Made by a program: the position numbers and the translations under genes
DNA from: Darksidea phi
Taxonomy: Eukaryota; Ascomycota; Dothideomycetes; Pleosporales; Lentitheciaceae
Assembly: GCA_030770425.1 (NCBI GenBank)
Contig: JASJFT010000034.1
Coordinates: 124,001-188,000, forward strand
DNA: 64,000 bases
Direction: 5' to 3'
Shown here: positions 53,847 through 64,000 of the stretch, piece after piece
Layout of the letters: each line of letters begins with the position of its first letter
Position numbering within the stretch: the first letter of the stretch is position 1
The notes under the pieces: generated by a model
What the model was told of the DNA's origin: nothing
What the model saw: the letters and a program-made list of their open reading frames with translations, nothing else
Databases searched by the model: none

Positions 53847-55549
53847 ATCTCGTTTGCGAAGCAGAAATCACAGTAGGCATACAAAAGCCAAGGGTGAATT
53901 TAGATTAGTGGAGAGCGGCGGCGAGAGTCCCAGATTATAACTTCGGACCAAGTCGTACAATTCAGCGAGGCTTTTTGTAGACGGCGAAGGCTGGCTGCAA
54001 CATGGATGTGGTGACGGTAAACGGCTTGCGGTAGTGACGTCTGGGAAGCACAAACTTGCGCGCCGCCGGGGTCACGAATCAGCGTTGGTGGGTATTCCCG
54101 CAGATGCTACCCTTGAGCGCGTCTATGGAAGCAAGAGCCCGCCGTGAAGGTCTCACAGTGTTGCGACGATTCCAAGGTTGACTCTGGGTTTACCAATTAA
54201 TGCCCGCGCCGGCATGCATGCAACCGCCGCCAACTGTCGTAATTGACCGCTCTTAGGATATGAGCAAACAATTGTTGCCTCTACTCATGGCGTAGTTACA
54301 TTCGCAATCGGAAACGCAAAAAATTACAGGGCATTGCCGACGTTGTGCAGAGAGCCGAAAAGATCTTGGATGTTACACAGCGATTCCGGGTCTGGCGAAG
54401 GCGCGGATGCCTTACTTATCTGTGCCGCGTAAGATCAGTAAAAAGCTTTGACAATACCCAAAACAGAATGCGGCGAGGAGCGAGGACTGACCTCAGTTTC
54501 AATAATAACGTAGAGGTTGGAGAGTGAGCTGAAGTCGGAGGCTTGGACGATGATGCAAACGCGTCTCCGCCGCCAATTCCGGGCTGCTACAGGACTTTTC
54601 AGAGCGTCAGGAGCGACGCAGAGAGTTGTCCAAACTTCTCGAAGCATGATAGCGCAGAAGTGCAGGTTGCCCACTTTTAAGAGGAACGCCGCAATGATTT
54701 GCGGCCACCCAAGAGCGCACCGGAGTCCGTAATATGCAGCACTGCTTCGCTAGGGGCCGAGCTGTCAACAAGGACCTATAATATATCTGCTAAATATTCT
54801 GTTGGCAAATAACATACTACGTCCACCTTGGGGACCAAAAAGCACGCTTCGATGCAGTCGGAGCAAGACGCATACTTGATCGCAGGTCTAAAGGCAGAGA
54901 GAGATCAAGTGAGCTAGTCGGGGCGTTCGACTAGAGTGCGGCAAGGCAGAATACAATGACATGGAGAGGATTGGTTGGAAAAGGTTGTCGGGTTACATCC
55001 CCTGTCGATGACCGTCGGAAAGCTCCGAGCAGTTGTACCGGATCTTGAACGCAGATCGAATTTGTGCGTGCTCAAGACTTAAGCTTGTATATATCGCGCT
55101 GTCGAAACCCGTTGCTATTCAAGTAGAGTGCGATGGGAATAAAAGAAGAGAGAGATGAGATGAGCAATTGATGCCTGAGGCATTGAAAAGATTCCAGATT
55201 GAGTGCGCTAATTACATAAGCAAGCTCCGCCAATGGAAGGAAGCTCCAAGCCGTCGCGAGCTTGCAACCAGTGATTGATTGAATGTTCGCTTTCTAGAAC
55301 CACCTTATCGCAAGAGGTTGGTAGTCGGTAGTCGGTAGTCGGTAGTCGATAGCTTTAACAGGCGCAGCTAAAGCTTCCGCCCTGTGCATGTCTTCAAATG
55401 TCCCGCATTTCTCCGGGAATCCTCCGTGGGTTGTTTACCCGCGTCCCGGTCAAGAGTGACATCAGCGCGCGATCACCAAGTTCTCACGGCTTCCATACAG
55501 ATTAACACCGCATTATCTGATACGAGAACGCCTCGCATATATCTATACG
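53847..55549. other. Divergent intergenic region
   Basis: About 1.7 kb between divergent genes with no recognisable gene. A GTAGTCG heptamer repeats about four times at 55,319-55,350. Short frames on both strands around 54,340-54,730 match no family I know. The outer parts should hold the promoters of the peptide transporter (-) and the DUF1279 gene (+). Confidence 0.4.
55319..55350. repeat. Heptamer microsatellite (GTAGTCG)n
   Basis: Four full copies plus partial ends of a 7-bp unit, with one base change in the last copy, lie about 200 bp before the DUF1279 start codon. Confidence 0.85.
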
Positions 55550-56276
55550 ATGTCTACAGTTACTTCCTTTAGGGCACCGCTCTCCCGCTTCTCCACCTCG
55601 GCATTCTTTCGGACAGCGCCGCTCTCATTAAGAGTATCACGATCGCAGCAACTCCGTCTATTCAAGCCAAAATGCGTACCTTCACGAACAAGATCACGTC
55701 CTTTCCAACAGTTCAGGCGTCCATACAGCCAGAAATCTCAATCTCATACCCAACCAAACCCAACACCAGGACTAAATAGCCCAGAGCCTCACTCACTTTC
55801 TGCGCGACTCAAGAAATTGTCTCGAGAGTACGGCTGGACCGTCATTGGCGTCTATCTCGCACTCACCGTGGCCGATTTCCCTTTCTGTTTCCTCGCTGTC
55901 AAATACATCGGCGCGGAACGAGTCGCCTATGCCGAGAATGTGATTGTGGGTGGCGCGAAGAACGTCATCCACAAAGTGTTTCCCAGCATGTTCCAAGAAA
56001 ATGTGGAGGAGGAAGCTGAAGTCGAGGCTGCGGAGGCGAGTGAGACCGCTTCGGAGGCGGAGAGGAAGAATGCTAGTAAGTTTGTACGACCCGCTTGTGG
56101 GCACTTCGCTAACAATTTCGATAGCTTTTTGGACACAGGTTGCGTTAGCATTTGTCATACATAAAAGCTTTATCTTTATTCGTGTTCCATTGACAGCCGC
56201 AATCACGCCCAAAGTGGTCAAGACACTGCGTGGTTGGGGTTATGATATTGGAAAGAGGAGGCCGAAGACAAAATAA
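55550..56276 (+). CDS. DUF1279 (FAM210-like) mitochondrial membrane protein
   Basis: Two exons, 55550-56075 and 56125-56276, give 225 residues. The first about 65 residues are rich in Arg and Ser without acids (SRFSTSAFFRTAPLSLRVSR), a mitochondrial presequence. The DUF1279 domain begins SARLKKLSREYGWTVIGVYL and ALTVADFPFCFLAVKYIG, is interrupted by an acidic EEEAEVEAAEASETASEAE linker, and resumes after the intron as FWTQVALAFVIHKSFIFIRV and PLTAAITPKVVKTLRGWGYD. Two or three membrane spans are expected. FAM210-type proteins are inner-membrane proteins affecting mitochondrial translation or organisation in other eukaryotes. The fungal role is not established. Confidence 0.9.
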
Positions 56277-56938
56277 GCAGCAAGCCGTTTTTCACGGTGG
56301 GTTGTCCGAAATACCATATACACTCTCAGCTCTCCACTGCACCACTATTCATGGTCGAACTAACTCGTAAAGCTCCCTCTACGGCGGCCAGCCCAACTTA
56401 GTTCGTCGACCAATACGCCCAGAACAACCGCAATTTGCTCGGAAATGTCCATACATAGTTAATGAAATTCAGCTGGTCATCTCGTCAATCTCGCTGCTAC
56501 CTGGGCTTTCACCTCCGCTAGGTGTCCACATCTTGTCGTCTTTTTCGGTATCAGGAGCGCAGGAGGGCTGTTGAAGAAAAACATTTTTAACGAGCCCCCG
56601 GATGATTAGTTTGTATAAACGGCGCCGAAGGGAGTCTAGATTCTGATATATCCGATCAAACGATGAGGGCATAAAAAGATATGGCGTTCTCAAGATACTT
56701 TACATATAGACGGGTCGAAGGCGGGTTGTACACTCAGGTCTATTTCGGTGCATGGGGCCAACATGAAATATCTCGAACTCCTACACACGGCTCTTAGAGT
56801 GAACTGGTAATCGATACAACCTAATATCCCAAGCAGGCACATTCAATTCACTATACATCCCAATCTTACAATCGCCTGGCCCCAGCACACACTCGGACCC
56901 ACACCAAATCTCCCTCCCCCCATGCTATTCACACTCGC
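56277..56938. other. Convergent intergenic region
   Basis: These 662 bp separate the 3' ends of the DUF1279 (+) and UPF0057 (-) genes. I see no gene, repeat or motif worth naming. Confidence 0.4.
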
Positions 56939-57222
56939 TCAATGTCTCTTCCCATCCGCCCTTCCCATACTCCCCGGGTTCTTCTCCGTTTGGCTGATGA
57001 TATACCACGCGTGGATGATACCAGGGATCCAACCTAGGCAGCAGAGGAGCACGTTGATGAAGAGATCGGCGTGACATCCCCGACGTAGAAACACGGGCAG
57101 AAACGGGATCCAGATGGCGAGAAAGTAGAGAAGGATGGTGCTCTGTGTATGTGCGTGGTGATATCAGTAATTGGTAAGCAGAGACAGAGTTTGAACGGGG
57201 CGCGTACGGTGGATGATGGCAT
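56939..57222 (-). CDS. pmp3-like: UPF0057/Pmp3-type small membrane proteolipid
   Basis: Two exons: a 15-nt first exon (57208-57222, MPSST) and 56939-57142, joined in phase 0 across a 65-nt intron, give 72 residues. Pmp3/RCI2 proteolipids sit in the plasma membrane and influence membrane potential and cation tolerance. Two TMs are visible: TILLYFLAIWIPFLPVFL and FINVLLCCLGWIPGIIHAW, with the family's RRGCHADLFINVLLCCLG and GWIPGIIHAWYII. The hydrophilic tail is QTEKNPGSMGRADGKRH. No single open frame covers the gene. The tiny first exon is the only way to give an ATG and matches the usual length. Confidence 0.9.
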
Positions 57223-57691
57223 GTCGGCACTTTGTTCTGATAGTCGATTTGATATCTTCGTTCGGTTGGTTTGTCTTGATGGTATAGATGTTTGTTATCG
57301 TGTGCGTGTTTGCGTCGTTCGCGTTCGGTCTGCGAGGGGGCTTTCGTTTGCTTTGAATTGCAGTAGTATACCGCAATCTTAATCAGACGCGCGTCCTACC
57401 TTTTTATATCTCTACAAATTATTTAACGCGTGACATCGTATCAGAGGCTCGGACTTGGGTTCCCACGACGGTTAACTCGGCACGATGCGACGGCCGATAT
57501 CCGGTCCTTCCTATTTGTAGAACCAAGACTCGAGACTAGTGTTGCGTAAGCGTAGAACCGTCCGTGAGCACCACTTCACGCTGTCGAGTTGCCTCGCTAT
57601 CGCGGCTGGGCGGCACTTTGAGTGGCGCACGCTCGGGTGGCTCGGCTTCGTCTTGCGGTTGTTGATACACTTCTCTTTTTTTTAAAACGTT
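57223..57691. other. Upstream region of the UPF0057 gene
   Basis: About 470 bp with TG-rich text (TTTGTCTTGATGG, GTTTGCGTCG) just upstream of the small gene, giving long pyrimidine tracts on its sense strand. No other gene is visible. Confidence 0.35.
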
Positions 57692-58012
57692 CTACTTGGG
57701 AGGCTGTATTTTATACAGCTGTTTATGTGCCTTATATCCTGCCTCGGAATAGAGGCGCTTGCTTCTTGGGACCTTTTTAGCGTACGAACTGATAAGAAGT
57801 GTTGCTAGATGGAAGGCTCGCTGGGGGCTCCAAAGCGCCTGCACGACTTCGTCTTCGAACCGATGAATTGCAGGAGTCCTCGAATCAGGCTCGCAATCCA
57901 TTTGGAAATACCTTGAAAGCATATTGTTGAGGCTGATCAACGACGTGGAATGTGCCCACCACGATCGGTCCGAGCCCCTAGTGGTGTACCGTATGCATAA
58001 ACGCTTTTCCAT
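57692..58012 (-). CDS. Hypothetical 106-residue protein or fragment
   Basis: A single open frame from an ATG at 58,012. It contains IHRFEDEVVQALWSPQRAFH, then LATLLISSYAKK and SKRLYSEAGYKAHKQLYKI, which look helix-forming and protein-like. There is no signal peptide, membrane span or recognised domain. It could be a small gene, the last exon of a longer one or a transposon remnant. The adjacent plus-strand ATG at about 58,170 (MEDDFDLAGAPRQRTQRLQ, then GTAGGT) may be an unrelated first exon. Confidence 0.3.
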   Translation of the reverse strand: MEKRLCIRYTTRGSDRSWWAHSTSLISLNNMLSRYFQMDCEPDSRTPAIHRFEDEVVQALWSPQRAFHLATLLISSYAKKVPRSKRLYSEAGYKAHKQLYKIQPPK

Positions 58013-58281
58013 CTTTACGCTAATTCAGTGTCACAACCCACAGTTCAAAACGCAAGCATAAACGGCACTTTAGATAAATATCATAGCTCTCTTTCTTCCA
58101 AAAGACCACGTCGGTATAAGTTCATCACCGTCGACAACGTTACATTCACGCACGACGCCACCCGCAGAAATGGAGGATGACTTCGACCTAGCAGGCGCGC
58201 CCCGCCAACGTACACAAAGATTACAAGTAGGTCGTTCTACGGATATCATTGAAAGACTCTAGACGTAGAACGCATTTCTGC

Positions 58282-59815
58282 AATGGTGGGACCGACTTTG
58301 TCGGAAGCTCTACACATACCTTTCACGTACTGCTGGTTGCCTGCGCTTATTTCAAAGCCGGAGGGCCGGCGCTTACACATAGGTTAGCACCCGCTCGCAA
58401 CCAATGAATCAAGAAGTGTATTCTAATGCATGCAGATGTCTGCGGATTCTTCTTCTGAGATGTACCTTCGTGCTCTCCTCCGCCTGAGATAGCAGACTTC
58501 CTCCAATCCGGTCCACGCCCAGTCTATATCGGGTTCCGTAGCATTTTCATCGCGGATACAGCCCGAATGACAGATCCAATCCTAGAGGCAGTGCGCACTT
58601 GCCGAGTTCGGGCGATCATTTTTCGCAGGTGGAGTAAACTGGGTTCTAACCTTACAGCATCTGAACACGTGCAAAGAGACATGCTGTCCATTGATAACTG
58701 TCCTCACGAATAGCTCTTCTGGCACGTTTCTGCTGTCGTGCACCGTGGTGGCGCTTGTTGACTGCGCAATGCATGTCTTACATGCGTCGTGCCTTCTTCG
58801 GAGAGTACGCTAAGGCTTCTCTTTTCGTCTGGAATGACTATGTTATGTCTGGCACCTAACCTCCTCGGATAGCTATCATTGTTGCTACGGGCGCAGGACC
58901 CTCTCTTATCGCTCACAAGCTTCTCACTGCTACTAATCTTGCCGCTAGGACGAAATTTTGCCAGCAAGCCTCCACTATATCAGCGGCCCAAGAGATCGCC
59001 AGCAAAATGAGCATGGAACAAGGTGTCAAGAAGGCAGCGCTATCCTTCCATGCCAACTTACCTTTCGAAACCCTGCCATATAAGGCCCTAGAGGATCGTC
59101 CGGCGGCGACATGACTGTACAAGAAACGGCAAGTAGAGATGCGTTCAAGTACGCTACCCGCTGCAATGCAGTCAACACCCCCAGCTTCCAAACAAAACTA
59201 ATCACCATCTCCCATAAAAGATGGAACCCAATAACCAGCATCAGCTCCTCAGACCTCTCAACCATCCGGGATACGAACATCTTAGCAACAGTCATCCTCC
59301 TGTCCCCTACACAGCGGTCTAAAGCACTTCCGTGTCTACTCCCGCGGTTGAAACCACAGGAAAAACTATCTTATGCATTGGGAAAACTTGGATAAATTCA
59401 ACGCCCGCCTCTTCAAAGGCACGACCGTCGACCTCCCACCTCGCCGCAACAAAAGGCTTCTACGCCGTACCTAAACTATACGGCGAGTAAGTGCAATTTC
59501 ACGGCAACACCACCGGCATGGCGAGTGGGTTTAGTATTGCTGGAAAGACTTTTGCGCATGGAATGGCGGATGGGTTTTCGGATCTTTTCGTTAAGACGAG
59601 GCATTGTGCGCAGGAAGAGGGGGCGAGGGGCCTGGCTAAGGGGGTTGGGAAGGGCACGGTGGGCTTTGCTCCGAAGGAGTCGTCTGCTGCGTTGGATCTA
59701 GTGGAGTACCCTGGGGAGGAAATATGTACGTCGCTGCGTGAGCTAGGGAGGTCGGGTGTTAGGAAGAGGGCGGCGGCGCAACGGCTGGAGGAGGGTAGAT
59801 GGTTGGCTAGATAGG
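58282..59815 (+). pseudogene. Dead C-terminal half of a GT28 UDP-glucose:sterol glucosyltransferase
   Basis: Reading in order gives LHIPFTYCWLPALISKPEG, a retained intron with GTTAGC...CAG ends, VCGFFF, a TGA at 58,456-58,458 where CGA would fit, DVPSCSPPPEIADFLQSG and RPVYIGFRSIFIADTARM. Then come NCPHE, a TAG at 58,711, LFWHVSAVVHRGGA, a TGA at 58,759 and frame changes, followed by TISAAQEIASKM, VKKAALSFHANLPFETLP, GFYAVPKLYGE with a TAA, and TTGMASGFSIAGKTFAHGM to GARGLAKGVGKGTVG. These match the sugar-donor (PSPG-like) half and the glycine-rich tail of fungal sterol glucosyltransferases. The N-terminal PH/GRAM and acceptor-binding part is absent. Stops and frame changes make it non-functional. 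Confidence 0.8.
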
Positions 59816-60492
59816 GGTTCTGGAGGAGAGCAGGGTGCAAAAGGTCTTGTATGTTTGTGAAAGGTTGGTGGGCTTTTGATCGTTCGTCTAATTAGATCTA
59901 TTAAAAGAAGTTTTGGAAGAAGTACAATCATTACTCTGCTCGCTGAACGAACATATACGCAACAGCCCATCGTGTCATTCCAAAAAACAAGGCCATGTCA
60001 TAGGTTTTCCTCTCCTTGCCATCGCCTCAAAGGCGCGGATGCTAAATGAACTCCCAGTTCTCGTCTAGTATGGTGTCAAACGACTCGCGTCATGCCTCAC
60101 AGGCTCTTTATCCCTACACCTCCCTCATCGTACCTGTATATGACCGCCGGTTCCATCCTTACTCCGAACCAAGACTCTAATTGTTGCTCGAAGCCGGTCT
60201 GCGCGACGCTCAAGGGGCGGGCCACGGCGGCTAGGATTCGAGCGTACGATGGCTCGGGGTGGAGGCTTTGAGGTAGTAGAAGTCGAAGATGGTATAAGCG
60301 CACTCTCTTCTAGGTATGTCAGCAACTGTGTTTTGAGAACGGGCTTTAGGAGCTTCATGCATACCTTTCGATACCGTGCCGCGGCAAGCGAACACCTAAC
60401 ACACCGCCACTCGCCCTCCACCACCCATTACCGTGTAAAGCTCGCGTTTCTTCACCACCCCTCTCCCACCCACCACAAAGCCAACCCAACCC
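59816..60492. other. Interval with unassigned minus-strand frames
   Basis: About 0.7 kb. A minus-strand frame ending at 60,097 reads YARILAAVARPLSVAQTGFE, then QQLESWFGVRMEPAVIYRYD and GVGIKSL, which looks protein-like. Another (60,125-60,424) contains RYRKVCMKLLKPVLKTQLLT. They may be exons of one small gene, but I cannot join them with confident splice sites. Confidence 0.3.
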
Positions 60493-60675
60493 CTACTTCC
60501 TCGCCACCTCCTCCTGGGTCCCGCACCTCGAAACCGGCGGTCTAACCACCTGCTCCTGCACCCCCTTCTTCACACCCACACCCACACCCCTAGTCTGCCA
60601 TCTCGTCTTCGCGTTCTTGTAGATCTCAGCGAGGAGCGTGGTGTCTTGGCCGGAGTTGCCTTCGAGGTGGTACAT
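60493..60675 (-). CDS. Hypothetical small protein or first exon
   Basis: The ATG at 60,675 in good context (GCAACCATGT) opens MYHLEGNSGQDTTLLAEIYK and NAKTRWQTRG. The frame then becomes low-complexity (GVGVGVKKG) and stops after 60 residues. The first 30 residues look genuine and the G-rich part may be intron. It could be the first exon of the unassigned minus-strand frames just downstream (60,097-60,424). No family recognised. Confidence 0.3.
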   Translation of the reverse strand: MYHLEGNSGQDTTLLAEIYKNAKTRWQTRGVGVGVKKGVQEQVVRPPVSRCGTQEEVARK

Positions 60676-61958
60676 GGTTGCTGCTCTCTATCTCGAGGAT
60701 GATAGAAGAAGAGGCTGGGGAGAGAGAGAAGGTGGACGTTGGTATGGTGCTCTATAAAAAAAGAGGACACAAAATCTCGTGAGTGCGCAGTAATCCAAGG
60801 CAAGACAGAAACGCGGAGCAACGCCAATGTAAAGCAAAGCAAAGCAAAGCAAAGCAAAGCACCCCACCAAAATCCGCAGGCGGGCACAAGGCTCCTATTT
60901 ATCTCCCGCGAACGGAAGAGCACGGGTGCAACAACGGGGAAATTCGCTGTGCGGGATGCCTAATGTCGCGCGCATTTTACCCCCCTTGTAATCTGCCGGT
61001 ATCCGGGGCCCCTGTACTACTGTGCAAAAGCGCGGGCGGTCAGGCGGCACTTGGCTTTTTGGCTGCATGATGCGATGGATGCGTCAATAGAAGGGCCCCG
61101 ACTCCCCCAACCTCCGACCCCCGACCTCCGAGCCCTCGACCCGCGGGGGGCCGGCTGCGCCAAACTTGGCGGACCCAGGTCTACTTTGCTGCTGCTGTGA
61201 CTACCGTAGGGAGATAAGGTTGCAGGGTCGTTAAGTCGAGGTTGGCAGGGTTGTCACTTGGCTAGAACTGCTATTATTGTGTCGGGGGCGAGCTACCGAA
61301 ACTATGTATAGCAATAAAACCCGGGGAAATGACGCACTTTCTCCAACTCTCGTTGTCTCGCATCAACAACGCATCCTTCCGTAAGATTCGTCGATTTTCA
61401 ACGCCGTTAAAGTAAGATACCTCACTCCAATCCCGCTGCACAATGCCCAACTATCCATAATACTTCCCGTAAAGTAAATGCAAAATGGTATACCGTGCCT
61501 AAACGCCATATCTAACTCCGATTCTAACCCTAACTTCGTACCTGAGTAATAATATAGAAATACGACTCTTAAAGGGGTTTCAGTAGGTAGAGAACTCGGA
61601 AAATAAGCAATTAAAAAGAGTAGCAGAAAAAGGAAAAGAGGAGATAGAAAAGGAGTCGTGGAGAAGCTAAAGAAGAAATGTGTGCGGGCTACGTAAAAGT
61701 AGACCCGAAGGATCCCCGGGAACTGTGCACGTGCTCTGTAGGTGATTAGGGTAGGGGATAAGCCGGTCGTCCCCCGTGAGATTTCGAGACGATAGATGGC
61801 GCCCCACGTGGACCGACATACCGCTCTTCGTCAACGGCCTCTCGGTACCGAAGAGAGTAGATGGGGAGGGTTGGCGTAGCGGCGGTGTCAAGGCGTGTGG
61901 GATGGCGGGAACCACGGATGACATGACCGCCCCGCAGCGTATAACTACCACCAATATC
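60676..61958. other. Intergenic region with microsatellite and AT-rich patch
   Basis: About 1.3 kb. It holds an (AAAGC)6 microsatellite at 60,831-60,860, a GC-rich stretch with CCGACCTCCGA repeats near 61,100-61,140, and an AT-rich, TA-rich patch at 61,430-61,660 resembling RIP-mutated DNA. No gene is visible. Confidence 0.4.
60831..60860. repeat. Pentamer microsatellite (AAAGC)6
   Basis: Six perfect copies of AAAGC lie about 160 bp upstream of the hypothetical minus-strand gene. Confidence 0.95.
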
Positions 61959-63311
61959 TCACCACCTCTCTCTTCTCACTCGCCCAACGATCGCCTCCTC
62001 TCCTTTCTTCTTGTCTTCCACCGCTTCTTCCATCCAGATTAATTCTTTTTCTTCACGCACCTCATCCTGCAGCATCTGTGCCAACATCTGCATGACCGAG
62101 TTCTGGAACTCTTCTTTCGGTTTCGATTTATTGAGCGTGTGGTGTCGGAAGAAGTTGCCCTTGCAGTCTGAGATAATGCGACCGGGGTACTCGTCTGTGG
62201 CGCCGGGCCAGGACATAGCGTCGTCGCATGGGATGGGCTGGAGATGGTGGTAAGTAGGCGAGGTGAGGAAGCCGGAGGATGAGGACTTACCACGATATTA
62301 TCGCCTTGCGGATTATAGTCGTATCTGATATATTCTGAAAAGGCCCTCTGCTCGTGGCTCCAATTCGTCTTCCAATGCGCACACCCCTTGTACTTCTTCT
62401 CGGTCGGACACTCACCCCAAGCCTCTAGCATCTGGAACGTGAAGGGCAAATTCTGTACAACAACGAACCCCGAATTGAACACCTGCACGCCCTTACTGTC
62501 CGCGCTCAGCACCTCTCCCGTCTCGACCCTTTGCTCCTCGATATCCCACGGCAGCGATATGGACGTCCGCTTGGTGATGTTCCAGTGGTTAAAGAGCCAC
62601 TCGAAGGGCACTTCGGGATGTGTGACGGTGATGTCGGCGTCGAGCGCGATGACAAAGTCGTAGCCTGGGAGCAGCGAGGCGAGGATGTGGGGGCGGATCC
62701 AGGTGTCGTAGTAGCCCTCCATGTGTTGCGCTTGGTAGTATTTGTAGTCGTAGCCGTGAATCTGAGCTGTCCACCACCGTCTTGTTAGCCACGTCTTCTC
62801 CCCATCCAAAATCCTTCATCGCATATAGGTGCGCCTACCGTATAGATAATGATCCATAATTCCATTCGAAACCAGCCCCCCACCAACCGACTGGTGTTCC
62901 TCCCAATCGATCGTCTTCTCACCCATGATCTCGTTCTCGTTGTTCGGTACCCTAGTATCGATATCCGCGACCAAGATGCGCTTTCCGAGGGACTTCTTCC
63001 ATCGCGGCCCTTCCGGAAGTTTGTACACTTTGCCTGAAACATCGGTATAGTCGGCTGTTATAGGGTGGCGCACGGCGGAGAAGAAGGTGCGGATGTTTTT
63101 GCGTATGCGGGAGGGTCTGGTGGGATTTCAGTCGCATAGAAGCGGCAGATACAACGGCAAAAGTTGGACGGGTAGGAAGAGCTCACCTAGAGCGCATACT
63201 CGTAATGTCTTTCAACGAGTACCCATCATCGCCATAAGTATGATAGAGCAAAAAGAGTAGAAAGAATGACGCGACACCCCCAAGAACAAACAGGCGCCGC
63301 GTAGCCAGCAT
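61959..63311 (-). CDS. GT34 galactosyl/mannosyltransferase (GMA12/MNN10 family)
   Basis: Four exons, 63187-63311, 62839-63116, 62291-62766 and 61959-62237, give 385 residues. It is a type II Golgi protein: a short basic start (MLATRR), one TM (LFVLGGVASFFLLFLLYH), then the lumenal enzyme. GT34 marks are KRILVADIDTR, SNGIMDHYLYAQIHGYDYKY across the second intron, GYYDTWIRPHILASLLPGYD, the metal-binding ALDADITV (DxD), WNTG-like VQVFNSGFVVVQN and WSHEQRAFSEYIRYDY. A charged, helical tail of about 50 residues (KSKPKEEFQNSVMQMLAQML and EEAVEDKKKGEEA) closes it. Yeast Mnn10/Mnn11 extend the alpha-1,6 backbone and Gma12 adds galactose. Which applies here is open. Confidence 0.92.
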
Positions 63312-64000
63312 CGCAACGGCAACAACCCTCTCAGGTTACCGTCTGGAGGAGTAGGTGGAGGGGAAACGAAAGACTGGACGAGGGAGGTTTGACAGAGGGA
63401 AGGGAGGGTGCAGGGGACATCATGCCATTTAGCCGAACAAGGCGTATGTACGCGTTGCCGCTCTCGGTTCGTCTGGCTGTTAAGCTTCTCGGGAAGGCAT
63501 GTATCCTTGCTGCTGATCACCCCAACATTCCGCAAAAAGATGCTTAGGGCGAAACAATTCAAAACCAGCTTACACACCAAGCAGCGTCACAAAAATAAGC
63601 AAGCCAAGGTGGAACCAAGTTGTTCAAAGCTTGACCCCCGTCTCCAAATAAATCCGTTACCTCTCTGCCTGGAGACGTCGTGGTGCGCCGCGGGTACTAG
63701 TTGCCTAATGAGATTTATTGACCTAAACGCCATGAATGACATGAACCGTCTGAGCTCTACTACCGAGTCAAACGTCGGCATCCTTCTATACTAGCCATCT
63801 TGGCCTATATGACCCAACTCTTGCAGTTGCTCGACCGTCTCAAGTTTCGTCGCGGCAAGGTTCTACCTTTCTACACATACTGTCTTTCTAGGATGCTAAA
63901 ATAGGGCGAACTCTAACTCCATCATATGCTCGAGAGGAAGAAAATATGCAAATGGGATATCAATGCAAAAGTTGCCCTCGTAATCCAGCCGCGTCGATTC
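63312..64000. other. Right-edge intergenic sequence
   Basis: The promoter of the GT34 gene and further sequence to the window end. Open frames here match no family I know. Nothing else is supported. Confidence 0.4.

Noticed and set aside
61500..61560. CTAACCCTAA-like text suggesting a telomeric repeat
   Set aside because: A single short occurrence in AT-rich DNA; no tandem array.

Overview
This window is nuclear DNA of a filamentous ascomycete, most likely a dothideomycete. The evidence is the 46-70 nt spliceosomal introns with GTRNGT donors and CTRAC-like branch points, a fungal rhodopsin-like receptor, Zn2Cys6 and Clr5 regulators, the GT34 and UPF0057 genes, and signs of repeat-induced point mutation (RIP: C-to-T and G-to-A decay, stops at former CAG/CGA/TGG codons, AT-rich gene-free stretches). 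No plasmid, phage, virus or CRISPR signal was seen. Gene models were built by hand by joining open frames across splice signals, checking that phases match and that family motifs run across the joints.

Layout. The left edge (1-1.7 kb) holds a decayed aminoglycoside-phosphotransferase-like (APH) gene and AT-rich sequence. From 1.7 to 28.6 kb lies an ordinary gene-rich block: PRP38 splicing factor (-), a GT8-like membrane protein (+), the PKA catalytic subunit (+), a P450 (+), a 1012-residue CBM48 protein with exon-encoded repeats (-), a seven-TM rhodopsin-like receptor (-), a nitrate transporter (+) with GATA and NirA-type sites upstream, a Zn2Cys6 regulator (+) and a Clr5-ankyrin protein (+). 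From 28.6 to 51 kb lies an accessory block. It holds an intact AIM9-type phosphotransferase and an intact ACC-synthase-like aminotransferase among wreckage: pseudogenes of an O-methyltransferase, a LaeA/TAM-type methyltransferase and a CorA-like membrane protein, plus a frame-disrupted gene of an uncharacterised fungal family. The block also holds a C2H2 protein with an expanded acidic minisatellite, an intron-bearing tRNA-Thr and RIP-mutated dispersed repeats. Inverted copies of one repeat lie near its two ends (28.7 and 50.6 kb). From 51.7 to 64 kb normal genes return: a POT peptide transporter (-), a DUF1279/FAM210 mitochondrial protein (+), a UPF0057/Pmp3 proteolipid (-) and a GT34 mannosyl/galactosyltransferase (-), with one decayed sterol glucosyltransferase fragment (+) between them.

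How the genes relate. There is no operon logic. Plausible links are the nitrate transporter with its nitrogen-control sites and the adjacent same-strand Zn2Cys6 gene, and the cluster of one intact aminotransferase with two dead methyltransferases, which looks like the remains of a secondary-metabolite locus. The most unusual observations are a possible small gene whose ATG is created only by splicing, a CBM48 protein in which one symmetric exon equals one repeat unit, and the inverted RIP-mutated repeats near the ends of the accessory block.
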